A DNA stretch of 5,078 bases, from contig CAIYXD010000261.1 of the NCBI GenBank assembly GCA_903930085.1, positions 1-5,078 on the forward strand, given 5' to 3'. The DNA comes from an uncultured Flavobacteriia bacterium (GTDB lineage: Bacteria; Bacteroidota; Bacteroidia; Flavobacteriales_D; Crocinitomicaceae). A model generated the notes under the pieces. The model saw only the letters and a list, made by a program, of their open reading frames with translations. It searched no databases and had not been told where the DNA came from. Below, in pieces: positions 1 to 5,078 of this stretch (position 1 is its first letter; every line of letters begins with the position of its first letter). A program made the position numbers and the translations under genes.

Positions 1-381
1 AACGGTATTGAATGTGATACGGTAATTAAAAGGCCACAGGAATTCCGTTCCATAATTGGTAAACATATCTAATATTGGATGCGTTATAATTCCAAGGAAA
101 AACAACCAAATCCAGGTTTTTTGTTCGTATTTCTTTTTATACAAACGGTGAACCAGCCAGCCCAAAACTGGACCTGCTATAAGTGCAAATAGCATAGAAT
201 GCGAAAACCCACGGTGCATCAATGCCGCATCGATTGGGTGAAAGAAAGCCGTTAAAAAAACATCCAAATCTGGAATTGTTCCGGCAATTGCTCCCCAAAG
301 TGCTGCTTTTGCACCCATTTTTCTTCCTGCAACTGCTTCTGCAACTGCAGCGCCTAATACTATTTGCGTTAACGAATCCAT
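1..381 (-). CDS. Membrane-bound metal-dependent hydrolase, YdjM/DUF457 type (N-terminal part)
   Basis: The reading frame opens with ATG (complement of 379-381) and stays open for 127 codons to the left edge, so only the N-terminus is present; Bacteroidota members of this family are, as I recall, over 300 residues. The protein starts MDSLTQIVLGAAVAEA. It carries the family's metal-ligand-like motifs: PDLD at residues 37-40, HRGFSHS at 56-62 and THPILD at 100-105. Hydrophobic stretches at about 26-47, 61-78 and 89-107 look like membrane segments, with a basic loop KKKYEQK (82-88) between the last two. The family is predicted to be an integral-membrane, metal-dependent hydrolase. Its substrate is not settled and nothing in the window identifies it. 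It is divergent from radC across a 187-bp gap. The start is supported because the MDSLTQ opening is characteristic of the family. Family assignment is confident; biochemical function is not. Confidence 0.88.
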   Translation of the reverse strand, partial: MDSLTQIVLGAAVAEAVAGRKMGAKAALWGAIAGTIPDLDVFLTAFFHPIDAALMHRGFSHSMLFALIAGPVLGWLVHRLYKKKYEQKTWIWLFFLGIITHPILDMFTNYGTEFLWPFNYRITFNTV

Positions 382-568
382 AGTTATCTTAAAATAAGAA
401 TTTTTTTCGCGGTAAAGATACATTCTTGTAACCACATCTAAGTTGTCCCGCAGCGTAAAACAGTATTGCGTTATAGATTAATTTGATAACAGAATTTTTA
501 GTGCTTTTGTTTGAATAGTTCTGTATATTATGTAACTTCAAGCAACATACTAAGCTAAATAAAACTAC
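382..568. other. Divergent intergenic region between hydrolase gene and radC
   Basis: This 187-bp, AT-rich gap separates two divergently transcribed genes, so it should hold promoters for both. On the minus strand, TATCTTTA (complement of 413-420) differs from the Bacteroidota -7 consensus TAnnTTTG by one base and lies about 30 bp upstream of the hydrolase ATG. I find no TTG at the expected -33 distance, so this is weak. On the plus strand a better pair is listed separately. I see no small reading frame of note, no hairpin resembling a terminator and no repeat array. Confidence 0.6.
482..513 (+). promoter_or_regulatory. Candidate Bacteroidota-type promoter for radC operon
   Basis: TTTG at 482-485 is followed, after 20 bp, by TTTGTTTG at 506-513. 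This matches the Bacteroidota primary-sigma pattern (TTG or TTTG near -33, about 17-23 bp spacing, TAnnTTTG near -7) with one mismatch, T for A at the second base of the -7 box. Transcription would then begin near 518-521, leaving a leader of about 50 nt before the radC ATG. In AT-rich DNA such a near match can arise by chance, so this is a prediction only. Confidence 0.35.
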
Positions 569-1258
569 ATGTTACACAATCAATCCATAAAATACTGGGC
601 GGAAGATGATCGTCCAAGAGAAAAACTTGCGCTTAAGGGAAAAGCATCTTTATCCGATGCGGAATTACTTGCGATTCTTTTAGGCTCTGGCTCGCGCAAT
701 CAAACCGCAGTTGAATTAGCCCAAGATTTATTGAAGCATGCAGATTATGATTTGGGGATTTTTTCAAAATTAAGTTTACAAGATCTAAAAAAATTCAAAG
801 GAATAGGGGAGGCAAAAGCAATTTGTATCCTTGCCGCTTTGGAATTGGGGCGCAGGCGGAAAGAAACCGACGGTAAATTGCGGTTGAAAATCACTTCCTC
901 CAAAATCGTTTACGATTACATGCGTTCTTCTCTTTTGGATTTGGAACACGAAGAATTTCACATTCTACTGCTGAACCGCGCAAATGAAATCATGCGACGA
1001 GAACTCGTTTCGATTGGCGGATTATCCGGGACCGTTGCGGATGGAAAAGTTATTTTTAAAAAAGCATTGGATTTTGGAGCACATGCCATCATTTTGGTGC
1101 ACAATCATCCGAGTGGACAACTAAAACCGAGTGAAATGGATATCAAATTGACAAAAAAGCTATCTGAATTCGGAAATTGTATCGATTTACCCGTTTTGGA
1201 TCACCTTATATTCGCCGATAATGGCTATTTTAGCTTCGCCGATACTGGCATGATTTAA
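569..1258 (+). CDS. radC: RadC family JAB/MPN-domain protein
   Basis: A 229-residue protein, close to the usual RadC length. The N-terminal part opens with WAEDDRPREKL (10-20), the conserved RadC start region, followed by a helix-hairpin-helix segment (about 71-95, LKKFKGIGEAKA) that suggests DNA contact. The C-terminal JAB1/MPN domain (about 108-229) has the metal-binding JAMM pattern: a glutamate in EHEEF (E128 or E129), H178 and H180 in HNHPSG, S182 and D191. DHLI (211-214) and GYFSFAD (219-225) complete the family signature. The fold predicts a zinc-dependent peptidase-like site, but the true activity of RadC is unresolved; its old assignment to DNA repair in E. coli was undermined when the radC102 mutation was traced to recG. 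The chosen ATG places the conserved WAEDDRPREKL at the normal distance from the start. The gene appears intact, begins the plus-strand gene run, and looks chromosomal rather than phage- or plasmid-associated. Confidence 0.95.
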   Translation: MLHNQSIKYWAEDDRPREKLALKGKASLSDAELLAILLGSGSRNQTAVELAQDLLKHADYDLGIFSKLSLQDLKKFKGIGEAKAICILAALELGRRRKETDGKLRLKITSSKIVYDYMRSSLLDLEHEEFHILLLNRANEIMRRELVSIGGLSGTVADGKVIFKKALDFGAHAIILVHNHPSGQLKPSEMDIKLTKKLSEFGNCIDLPVLDHLIFADNGYFSFADTGMI

Positions 1259-1276
1259 AAAAAAATAGTTTCCGTG
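1257..1276 (+). promoter_or_regulatory. A-tract leader and GTG start of the epimerase gene
   Basis: The radC stop codon TAA (1256-1258) runs into nine consecutive A residues (1257-1265), and GTG follows at 1274. The epimerase frame is the same as the radC frame, so the TAA blocks any earlier start. No ATG lies between the two, and GTG is the first codon giving the family's MKKRIVTIVGARPQ opening. There is no Shine-Dalgarno-like sequence; A-rich leaders are usual in Flavobacteriia. The GTG start is therefore well supported, while the role of the A-tract in initiation is inferred. Confidence 0.55.
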
Positions 1277-2422
1277 AAAAAACGAATTGTTACGATTGTT
1301 GGCGCACGACCACAGATTATAAAATCTTCTGCAATTAGCAGGGCAATCCAGCAGAATTTTCCAAATGATTTGGAGGAAGTTATTGTGCACACCGGCCAAC
1401 ATTACGATGAAAACATGTCCGAGGTATTTTTTACAGAATTGGGAATTCCTCAGCCCAATTACAATTTGAATGTTGGAAGTGGCTCGCATGCCGCTCAAAC
1501 TGCAAAAATGCTGGAAGGTTTGGAAGCAATATTTATAAAGGAAAAACCTACTGCGGTTTTGGTATATGGCGATACAAATTCAACGATTGCAGGAGCTTTA
1601 GCGGCCGTTAAAATTCACATTCCAGTAATTCACGTAGAAGCTGGTTTACGCAGTTTTAACAAAGCAATGCCGGAAGAAATCAATAGAATTTCCTGCGATC
1701 ACATGTCTACTTTATTGTTTGTTCCTTCCATCACGGGAATGGAAAATTTAAAAAACGAAGGGTTTAAATTACACGACTCGTTGAAGGCAGATCTCGATCA
1801 TCCGAAAGTTTACCATTGCGGCGATGTAATGTTTGACAATAGCTTGTATTTCTCTGAAATTTCTGACCAAAAATCAACTATTCTGGCAACACACAACCTA
1901 AAGGAAAACGGATATATTCTTTCGACGATTCACCGGGATTCCAATACCGATAGTAAGGAAAACATGGAAGAAATATTTGGCGCTTTATTGGAAATTCAGG
2001 AAAAGTCCGGTTTAGATATTGTTCTTCCAATTCATCCTCGAACAAAAGGTAAAATGCGGGAGCAACTGAGTTCGGAATTGTTGCAAAAAATTGAAGCGAA
2101 TCCCCGTTTTAAAATAATTCCACCAGCTGGGTTTTTGGATATCATCGCATTGGAAAAACATGCACGAATGCTGGTTACAGATAGCGGTGGACTGCAAAAA
2201 GAAGCCTATTTCTTTCGGAAACCGTGCGTTATTCTTCGACCGCAAACCGAGTGGGTAGAAATTGTAGAAAATGGCAACGCAATTCTAGCAGACGCCTCTA
2301 AAAAACGAATAATTACAGCGTTTGAAGACCTGATAGCTAAAAAAGATTTGTCGTATCCGCCGCTTTATGGCGATGGTAAAGCTGCAGTATTCATTTGCGA
2401 AAAAATAATGAACGACCTATAA
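1274..2422 (+). CDS. wecB: UDP-N-acetylglucosamine 2-epimerase (non-hydrolysing)
   Basis: A 382-residue cytoplasmic enzyme, close to E. coli WecB in length, predicted to interconvert UDP-GlcNAc and UDP-ManNAc to supply ManNAc-type sugars for surface polysaccharides. The GT-B-like two-domain fold is marked by GARPQIIK (10-17), HTGQHYDENMS (39-49), VYGDTNST (97-104), HVEAGLRS (120-127), PEEINR (133-138), STIHRDSN (217-224), HPRTKGK (254-260), TDSGGLQKEAYF (302-313) and LRPQTEWVE (321-329). By motif matching, the catalytic acids and histidine known from E. coli WecB (D95, E117, E131, H213) correspond to D100, E122, E134 and H220, all present. The loop between the second and third is two residues shorter than in E. 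coli. The gene starts 15 bp after radC and ends 6 bp before the deacetylase-like gene, implying co-transcription. The usual partner UDP-ManNAc dehydrogenase (WecC) is not in the window, so the final product is unknown. It could serve a glycan pathway encoded elsewhere. Confidence 0.93.
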   Translation: MKKRIVTIVGARPQIIKSSAISRAIQQNFPNDLEEVIVHTGQHYDENMSEVFFTELGIPQPNYNLNVGSGSHAAQTAKMLEGLEAIFIKEKPTAVLVYGDTNSTIAGALAAVKIHIPVIHVEAGLRSFNKAMPEEINRISCDHMSTLLFVPSITGMENLKNEGFKLHDSLKADLDHPKVYHCGDVMFDNSLYFSEISDQKSTILATHNLKENGYILSTIHRDSNTDSKENMEEIFGALLEIQEKSGLDIVLPIHPRTKGKMREQLSSELLQKIEANPRFKIIPPAGFLDIIALEKHARMLVTDSGGLQKEAYFFRKPCVILRPQTEWVEIVENGNAILADASKKRIITAFEDLIAKKDLSYPPLYGDGKAAVFICEKIMNDL

Positions 2423-2428
2423 AAAAGC

Positions 2429-3724
2429 ATGATTCTACTATTTGTTGAAGAAATTTCTACCCGTTTAATTTATACCCTGGATTTCGTATTCAAGGAGCGT
2501 GGATTGGAATATACTTTAACAAATGACTTTAACGAATTTGAAAACGCAAAAGTTCATCGGTTAAATTATTCTGAAAGGTACTTTGACGGAATTCTGCAGT
2601 TCCCGCCAGCATCTTTATTGTTTGATGAAGAATTAACGGTTTATGGAATTGGTAGCGGTACTTTTTACATGGAAAAATGCTTGACATTCAATGACAAAGT
2701 AGATCCGCTAGCAAGTGTTTTTTACATCCTTTCCCGCATGGAAGAATACATGACAACTGCGGAAGATGAACATGGGAGATTTACTGCTGAGAATAGTGTT
2801 TTGAGTCGTTTTGGATGGTTGCAAAAAGCAATGTGCGACCGATGGGCAGTTGATTTTATAAGTTTTTTACATGTAAATGGACTTGTGGAATTCCAAAATA
2901 AGGAACACAATGCTACCATTCTGCCAACATTTGATATTGATAATGTATTCGCTTACCAATTGAAACATGGCTTTAGAAAAATTCTATCGTCAGCAAAGGA
3001 TTTGATGCGTGGCGACCGATTTCGAATGAACGAACGCAAGTTGGTATTGCAAGGAACGACTAAAGATCCTTACGATACCTATGATTATATACTTTCCATT
3101 GCGGATCGAGGATTTTCGGTAAATATGTTTTGGTTGCTCGGAGATTATGCGAAATACGATAAAAATGTTTCGTTCAAGGATACTCTCCACCAGCGATTAA
3201 TTCGAAAAATGGCAATTAAAACAACAGTTGGAATACATCCAAGTTACAAATCCAATAGCTACGAATATTTTTTACTCAACGAAAAAGAACGTTTGGAATT
3301 TATCTTAAACCAATCGGTTGAGCATTCCAGACAGCATTTCCTCAAATTGAAGCTTCCGGCAACTTACCGCTCGATTTCAACCATGGGAATAAAACACGAT
3401 TACACTATGGGATATGCGGATCAAGTTGGCTTTAGAGCAGGAACAGCGCGTTCTTTTCCTTGGTTCGATCTCCGCAAGAATTCCATTTCCGATCTTACCA
3501 TTCACCCGTTTGCTTACATGGATGGCACCTTGCAGGAATATTTAAAGTTAACACCTTCTGAATCAAAATTGATAATTGCCAGCTTATTCGAAGAAGTGAA
3601 AAATTATGGCGGTGATTTCCAGATGATTTGGCACAATGAGACAATTGGAGATTATGGGAAATGGAATGGCTGGAAGGAAGTATTGGAGTTTACATTGGAT
3701 TTAAATAAAACAGAAAATGGATAA
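2429..3724 (+). CDS. Polysaccharide deacetylase-like protein (DUF7033-like N-terminal domain plus CE4-like domain)
   Basis: A 431-residue protein without a signal peptide or clear membrane segment, so probably cytoplasmic. The N-terminal part (about 1-150) resembles the DUF7033 domain that precedes deacetylase-like domains in Bacteroidota: it opens MILLFVEEIS and contains YGIGSGTFYMEK (72-83), DPLASVFYILSRMEEY (92-107) and HGRF (115-118). From about 160 the chain resembles the NodB/carbohydrate esterase 4 fold: TFDIDN (167-172) ends the first strand, GIHPSYKS (268-275) sits where the metal-binding histidine motif belongs, R301 and H303 follow, then RSISTMGIKHDYTMGYAD (314-331), GFRAGTARSFPWFD (334-347) and WHNETIGDYGKW (401-412) with a candidate catalytic H402. 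Canonical CE4 motifs are TFDDG and H(S/T)xxH, so this is a divergent branch; metal binding and deacetylation are inferred. The tight 6-bp link to the epimerase suggests an N-acetylated sugar or glycan substrate. The stop overlaps the next start by 8 bp. Family is fairly sure, substrate unknown. Confidence 0.8.
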   Translation: MILLFVEEISTRLIYTLDFVFKERGLEYTLTNDFNEFENAKVHRLNYSERYFDGILQFPPASLLFDEELTVYGIGSGTFYMEKCLTFNDKVDPLASVFYILSRMEEYMTTAEDEHGRFTAENSVLSRFGWLQKAMCDRWAVDFISFLHVNGLVEFQNKEHNATILPTFDIDNVFAYQLKHGFRKILSSAKDLMRGDRFRMNERKLVLQGTTKDPYDTYDYILSIADRGFSVNMFWLLGDYAKYDKNVSFKDTLHQRLIRKMAIKTTVGIHPSYKSNSYEYFLLNEKERLEFILNQSVEHSRQHFLKLKLPATYRSISTMGIKHDYTMGYADQVGFRAGTARSFPWFDLRKNSISDLTIHPFAYMDGTLQEYLKLTPSESKLIIASLFEEVKNYGGDFQMIWHNETIGDYGKWNGWKEVLEFTLDLNKTENG

Positions 3725-4103
3725 AAAAAGTGTTGCAACAGGAATTGTTTTCATAACAATCGCAATTATTCTCGGAGCTTTTGGGGCGCATGGCTTGAAA
3801 GGACTTATTTCAGCAGAAAAGATAGCATCCTTTGAAGTTGGTGCGCGTTACCAGATGTACCATGGATTAGCATTCTTAGCAATTGGTTTTCAGGCTTCTA
3901 AGTTTCCGTTCCAATTAAAATGGATTTATTTCTTTCTTTTTGTAGGAACGATTTTGTTTTCTGTATCCATCTATTTTCTTGCGATTCAAGAAGTTTTAGG
4001 CGTTTCGCTGCCGTTTTTAGGACCTGTAACGCCATTGGGCGGAGGTTTTCTCATCGCTGGTTGGATAATTTTTTTAGTACAAATTCTTCGCTCAAACAAT
4101 TAA
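3717..4103 (+). CDS. DUF423 family small integral membrane protein
   Basis: A 128-residue hydrophobic protein of the DUF423 (YgdD-like) family, of unknown function and of normal length for the family. It has four predicted membrane helices at about 6-27, 45-61, 66-90 and 103-124. The conserved family motifs are GAFGAHGLKG (20-29), GARYQMYHGLAFL (42-54), GTILFSVSIYFL (77-88) and GPVTPLGGGFLIAGW (102-116). The ATG at 3717 overlaps the last eight bases of the deacetylase-like gene, suggesting translational coupling. The 28-bp gap to the next gene contains no terminator. The coupling does not prove a shared pathway; DUF423 genes occur in many unrelated settings. No frameshift or unusual composition is visible beyond the expected T-richness of membrane codons. 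Confidence 0.93.
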   Translation: MDKKSVATGIVFITIAIILGAFGAHGLKGLISAEKIASFEVGARYQMYHGLAFLAIGFQASKFPFQLKWIYFFLFVGTILFSVSIYFLAIQEVLGVSLPFLGPVTPLGGGFLIAGWIIFLVQILRSNN

Positions 4104-4128
4104 ATTACACAGGTTTTAAACATAATAT

Positions 4129-4134
4129 TTGGTG
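4129..4134 (+). promoter_or_regulatory. Tandem TTG-GTG start codons of the PhnP-like gene
   Basis: TTG (4129-4131) and GTG (4132-4134) are adjacent and in frame, and TAA at 4123-4125 closes the frame just upstream, so initiation must use one of them or a later codon. I choose GTG because it gives MKITILGSGTSQGVP, the common length at the N-terminus of this family; TTG would add a single residue. No Shine-Dalgarno sequence is visible. Confidence 0.6.
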
Positions 4135-4896
4135 AAAATCACAATACTTGGTTCGGGAACATCGCAGGGAGTGCCAGTGATAGCATGCGATTGTGCTGTT
4201 TGTCGTTCTTCGGATGCATTGGATAAACGCTTGCGATCCTCCATTCTGATTTCCGATCAAACTGAAAATTTTGTGATCGATACAGGTCCGGATTTTCGGC
4301 AGCAAATGCTAAACCACGACGTTAAATCGCTGCGCGCAGTAATTTTCACGCACGAACACAAAGACCATCTAGCAGGATTAGACGATGTAAGGGCGTTTAA
4401 TTACAAAGAACAGCGCGATATGGAAGTGTTTTGCACCGAAGCAGTTGAAATCGCTTTGCGAAGAGAATTTCAATATGTTTTTTCAAACGATCGATATCCT
4501 GGAATCCCAAGTATTCAAATCAATCGAATTGAAAACAAAGCTTTTAAATTGCCAAATGGTTTAACGCTTCTTCCAATTGAGGTTTTGCACTATAAAATGC
4601 CTGTTTTCGGCTATCGAATTGGTGATTTTACCTACATCACGGACGCTAAAACTATTTCGGAAACAGAAAAGCAAAAAGTAAAAGGAACGAAAATTCTTGT
4701 CGTCAATGCCTTGCACCGTTCCGAGCACATTTCACATTTTAATTTGGACGAAGCGCTGGCATTTATTGCGGAAATTAAGCCGGAAACAGCTTATTTAACC
4801 CATATTTCACATTTATTTGGAAAACACCAAGAAATTGAAAAGGAACTTCCTCCAAATGTTTTCCTGGCCTATGATGGTCTGACATTAGAAATTTAG
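4132..4896 (+). CDS. PhnP-like metallo-beta-lactamase-fold hydrolase
   Basis: A 254-residue (from GTG) soluble enzyme, close to E. coli PhnP in length. PhnP hydrolyses cyclic phosphodiesters such as 5-phosphoribosyl 1,2-cyclic phosphate in phosphonate breakdown. All landmark residues of PhnP have counterparts here. The active-site metal ligands are THEHKDH (H74, H76, D78, H79), H153 in LHY, D171 in ITDAK, and H224 in THISH. The separate structural zinc site, C21/C23/C26/H225 in E. coli, matches C19, C21 and C24 in ACDCAVC plus H227. The N-terminus GSGTSQGVP (7-15), TGPDFRQQ (51-58) and the C-terminal AYDGL (246-250) also fit the family. No phosphonate (phn) gene is nearby and the neighbours are unrelated, so the natural substrate is probably another cyclic phosphate or phosphodiester; I therefore give no gene symbol. 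It sits 28 bp after the DUF423 gene and 28 bp before the next, consistent with one transcript. Confidence 0.88.
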   Translation: MKITILGSGTSQGVPVIACDCAVCRSSDALDKRLRSSILISDQTENFVIDTGPDFRQQMLNHDVKSLRAVIFTHEHKDHLAGLDDVRAFNYKEQRDMEVFCTEAVEIALRREFQYVFSNDRYPGIPSIQINRIENKAFKLPNGLTLLPIEVLHYKMPVFGYRIGDFTYITDAKTISETEKQKVKGTKILVVNALHRSEHISHFNLDEALAFIAEIKPETAYLTHISHLFGKHQEIEKELPPNVFLAYDGLTLEI

Positions 4897-4924
4897 TAGA
4901 ATTTTAACTTTTAAATTAAAAGAA

Positions 4925-5078
4925 TTGAAACAAGTTCCAAAATGGAAATTTGCAGTGATGGTTTGGATTGCAATTTTCCCGAGCATTACGCTTTTACAAT
5001 TTCTAATTGGTAAACAGTTATTGGAGTTGCCGATTCCTTTGCGTTCGTTAATTTTAACGGTGATTCTTGTGCCATTAA
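4925..5078 (+). CDS. Small membrane protein, truncated by window edge
   Basis: The frame from TTG at 4925 is open to the right edge (51 complete codons plus one base); its 3' end lies outside. The product begins MKQVPKWKFAVMVWIAIFPS, with hydrophobic stretches at about 9-28 and 41-51 (continuing) separated by GKQLLELPIPLRS. The pattern PKWK, then a helix ending in a proline, then LPIPLR before a second helix, resembles the C-terminal membrane tail found on some antibiotic-biosynthesis-monooxygenase-domain proteins, but no such catalytic domain precedes it. A stop at 4886-4888 closes the frame upstream. The only ordinary start codons are TTG 4925, GTG 4955 and ATG 4958, and the later two would cut into the first helix. 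Function is unknown. The resemblance is from memory of the motif and should be treated as tentative; existence of a coding region is likely from the membrane-protein pattern and its operon-like spacing. Confidence 0.65.
   Translation, partial: MKQVPKWKFAVMVWIAIFPSITLLQFLIGKQLLELPIPLRSLILTVILVPL

Noticed and set aside
1211..1244. A perfect 10-bp direct repeat, TTCGCCGATA, at 1211-1220 and 1235-1244.
   Set aside because: Both copies lie inside the radC C-terminus and encode the family's own FAD-containing segments (FADNGYFSFAD). Two copies only and no wider array, so coincidence of codon use is the simplest explanation.
1257..1265. A run of nine A residues as a possible slippage site joining radC to the epimerase.
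   Set aside because: The two genes are already in the same frame with a TAA between them, and both match full-length families separately, so slippage would not create a sensible fusion.
1187..3190. Minus-strand open frames of 65-103 codons at 1187-1498, 2012-2245, 2722-2919 and 2990-3190.
   Set aside because: They lie wholly or mostly inside strongly supported plus-strand genes and show no recognisable protein motif; they are antisense shadows.
4123..4131. TAATATTTG just before the PhnP-like gene, resembling the Bacteroidota -7 box TAnnTTTG.
   Set aside because: The spacing is one base too long, there is no -33 TTG at the right distance, and a transcript from it would start inside the coding region after the start codon.
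3920..4305. Open frames at 3920-4135 (plus) and 4105-4305 (minus) around the DUF423/PhnP-like junction.
   Set aside because: The first is an out-of-frame reading of DUF423 and the second is antisense to the PhnP-like N-terminus; neither has a domain pattern and both conflict with well-supported genes.
4908..4922. A perfect palindrome CTTTTAA-A-TTAAAAG between the PhnP-like gene and the last gene.
   Set aside because: The arms are almost entirely A/T with a one-base centre, so the hairpin would be weak, and no T-tract follows. It does not qualify as a terminator; as an operator it has no supporting copy elsewhere in the window.

Overview
The window looks like an ordinary chromosomal stretch from a Bacteroidota genome, most likely of the class Flavobacteriia. 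The evidence is AT-rich coding sequence with purine-rich, Shine-Dalgarno-poor leaders, Bacteroidota-like gene families (notably a two-domain deacetylase-like protein next to a WecB-type epimerase), and a candidate promoter of the TTTG / TAnnTTTG type. The genus cannot be fixed from the sequence alone. There are no RNA genes, insertion sequences, phage genes, CRISPR arrays or attachment sites that I can see.

Layout: positions 1-381 hold the N-terminal 127 codons of a minus-strand YdjM/DUF457-type membrane-bound metal-dependent hydrolase that runs off the left edge. Positions 382-568 are the only sizeable intergenic gap. It is a divergent promoter region with a weak candidate radC promoter. From 569 to the right edge, six genes are all on the plus strand and tightly packed: radC (569-1258), a non-hydrolysing UDP-GlcNAc 2-epimerase of the WecB type (1274-2422, GTG start), a DUF7033-like plus carbohydrate-esterase-4-like deacetylase protein (2429-3724), a DUF423 small membrane protein (3717-4103, overlapping its neighbour by 8 bp), a PhnP-like metallo-beta-lactamase-fold phosphodiesterase (4132-4896, GTG start), and the first 51 codons of a small membrane protein (4925-5078, TTG start, cut by the edge). 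Gaps are 15, 6, -8, 28 and 28 bp and no terminator-like hairpin is visible, so one transcription unit is likely.

How the genes work together: the strongest functional link is the epimerase with the deacetylase-like protein, 6 bp apart. The pair suggests amino-sugar precursor conversion followed by modification of an N-acetylated glycan or glycoconjugate, although no glycosyltransferase, flippase or UDP-ManNAc dehydrogenase is present here. The remaining genes (radC, DUF423, PhnP-like, small membrane protein) look like housekeeping or poorly characterised passengers. I see no clear undescribed defence or mobile system. The items most worth a second look are the altered active-site motifs of the deacetylase-like protein, the stand-alone PhnP-like enzyme with both zinc sites intact, and the small membrane protein at the right edge.
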